Of a stretch of DNA of 64,000 nt, positions 63,068 to 64,000 are shown one piece after another. The DNA comes from Xanthobacter sp. YC-JY1 (GTDB lineage Bacteria > Pseudomonadota > Alphaproteobacteria > Rhizobiales > Xanthobacteraceae), in the NCBI RefSeq assembly GCF_021730305.1, contig NZ_CP032674.1:4015001-4079000 (forward strand), in the 5' to 3' direction. Numbering within the stretch: position 1 is the stretch's first letter; every line of letters starts with the position of its first letter. Both the position numbers and the translations under genes were made by a program. Below the pieces are notes generated by a model that did no database searches, was not told the DNA's origin, and saw only the letters and a list, made by a program, of their open reading frames with translations.

Positions 63068-63110
63068 TTTATATATTACAGAAAATCGTATTTCAAGTTA
63101 TTTTCGTAAC
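63068..63110 (-). promoter_or_regulatory. paaA promoter with candidate PaaX operator
   Basis: On the minus strand TTGAAA (complement of 63091-63096), a 17-bp spacer and TATAAA (complement of 63068-63073) form a good sigma-70 promoter, about 130 bp before paaA. An imperfect inverted repeat flanks the -35: ATTTTCGTAAC (63100-63110) and ATTACAGAAAAT (63075-63086). The placement fits repression by PaaX from the next gene. Confidence 0.7.
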
Positions 63111-63152
63111 ATTTAAAAGCCAGAGGCTGCGGCCTGACCATCGCATACCCCT

Positions 63153-64000
63153 CTAAGCCTTGAATCTACTCGTGATTTTCGGGTGGCCCGGCAGCGGCGC
63201 GCCGTCCTCGCCCACGGCATTTTCGTCCAGCCAGCGCTCCGAGGCCTCCACCAGACGGCCATAGATGTCGGCGCACACCGCCCGGGCGGCGAGGCCCGGC
63301 CAGTCCTCCGGCAGGATGGCGGAAGGCAGGATGGGATCGCGCAGCACGATCCGCCGGTAGTCATGGATGAGCAGCACGCGGGCGACCATCGCCTCGAGGT
63401 CGGTCAAGGCGGCGCCGGCCTGCAGCTCCGCCGCCAGCGGCTCGAAGGTGTCGATGAAGCGCCGATAGGCCTCCGCCGTCTGCTCCAGCGGCCAGGCGCG
63501 GGCGGCGAGCGCCCTCTGCTCCTCCGCGCTGCCGGAGACATCGAGCCGGAGCGCGGAGGCGGCCTCCTCGGGCACGCCGGTTCCGGCGGGGGCCACGAAG
63601 ACACCGGGCAGCGGCATGCCGAAACCGTCCGCCTCCAGCGCCGACCGCGCCCCTTCGCGGGCGCCGGTCTCGATGAGCAGCATGTCGAAGTGCCCGTGCC
63701 ACTCGGGCGGGCGGTGGCGGTAGATGTGCTCGGTGGCGCGGGCGAAGGTCTCGCGGCCCTTTTCCGCCAGGCGATAGAAGCTGTTGCGGCCCACCCGCGT
63801 GCGCATCAGCCAGCCATCGGCGGCCAGGCGCGACATGGCCGTCCGCACCACCCCATCCGCCACGTCCAGCCCGCGGAAGAAGGCGAGCAGCGTGCCGAGC
63901 CACACCGAGCCGCCGCGCGGCACGATGGCATCGCCATAGATGGTGACAATGATGGACCAGGTGCGCGAAGGCTCGGCGCGGACATGGTCAAGGATGAGGT
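63153..64000 (-). CDS. paaX: Phenylacetate catabolism repressor (N-terminus cut by the window)
   Basis: The visible 282 codons (first complete codon at 63998) encode PaaX, a GntR-like repressor whose effector is phenylacetyl-CoA. The start of the visible part (LILDHVRAEPSRTWSIIVTIYGDAIVPRGG, shown here in pieces: LILDHVRAEP, SIIVTIYGDA) matches the PaaX N-terminus, and DGVVRTAMSRLAADGWL is the recognition region. A C-terminal domain follows (IHDYRRIVLRDPILPSAILP). It lies upstream of paaA in the same direction, separated by 222 bp containing a promoter. Confidence 0.94.
   Translation of the reverse strand, partial: LILDHVRAEPSRTWSIIVTIYGDAIVPRGGSVWLGTLLAFFRGLDVADGVVRTAMSRLAADGWLMRTRVGRNSFYRLAEKGRETFARATEHIYRHRPPEWHGHFDMLLIETGAREGARSALEADGFGMPLPGVFVAPAGTGVPEEAASALRLDVSGSAEEQRALAARAWPLEQTAEAYRRFIDTFEPLAAELQAGAALTDLEAMVARVLLIHDYRRIVLRDPILPSAILPEDWPGLAARAVCADIYGRLVEASERWLDENAVGEDGAPLPGHPKITSRFKA

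Overview
The window is GC-rich DNA (only short regulatory gaps are AT-rich) that is tightly packed with genes, many overlapping by ATGA or GTGA. Gene content and small-gene families (DUF2849/DUF934 sulfite reductase genes, the DUF1214/DUF1254 pair, DUF2007, a secreted four-cysteine protein known from Bradyrhizobium relatives) point to an alphaproteobacterium of the Hyphomicrobiales, plausibly Xanthobacteraceae. That placement is inference from protein resemblance; no rRNA or tRNA gene is present. I see no insertion sequence, prophage, integrase or CRISPR array, so this looks like ordinary chromosome.

Layout. 1-5.7 kb: pyridoxal kinase, a PhzF-fold protein, an Old Yellow Enzyme reductase overlapping a NUDIX hydrolase, and a DUF1214/DUF1254 membrane pair. 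5.8-14.4 kb: an enoyl-CoA hydratase, then an assimilatory sulfur block on the plus strand: DUF2849, cysI, DUF934, cysH (an APS-reductase type with four Fe-S cysteines), then sbp-cysT-cysW-cysA for sulfate/thiosulfate uptake. 14.4-24.6 kb: DMT exporter, moaA, DUF971, DUF1223, SCP2-type thiolase, formate-THF ligase (fhs), secreted TPR protein, ispE and a YnfA-type protein. 24.6-38.5 kb: a large DUF2339 membrane protein, TetR-YCII operon with a double operator, nadE, SppA-like protease, tRNA methyltransferase with DUF2007, polyprenyl synthase, DoxX/LysR pair, MFS carrier, Spy-like protein and a phosphoesterase. 38.7-45.4 kb: secreted glycosidase-like protein, formaldehyde-activating enzyme (fae), MFS carrier, FabI-type reductase, a COG4091 oxidoreductase, and a small membrane protein behind a perfect FNR/FixK box. 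45.4-48.3 kb: a TonB-dependent receptor of the copper-receptor type with a DUF2946 partner.

48.5-64.0 kb is a nearly complete phenylacetate (paa) catabolic locus in three transcription units. paaN, a paaJ-type thiolase, a fused enoyl-CoA hydratase/3-hydroxyacyl-CoA dehydrogenase, and paaZ run leftward. paaG-paaI-paaK run rightward from a shared divergent promoter. paaA-B-C-D-E plus an extra PaaA/PaaC-family protein run leftward behind paaX, which is cut by the window edge. Together they activate phenylacetate to its CoA ester (PaaK), epoxidise it (PaaABCE), isomerise it to the oxepin (PaaG), open and oxidise the ring (PaaZ) and carry out beta-oxidation (fused enzyme, thiolase).

The most notable signals are: a 42-bp tandem copy of the end of fae that differs from the real end only at synonymous positions; a 22-bp palindrome resembling the actinobacterial PaaR operator inside overlapping divergent paa promoters, although the regulator gene present here is paaX; a double TetR operator; and the extra di-iron-type protein at the end of paaABCDE. 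I found no wholly new system; these are small, checkable observations.
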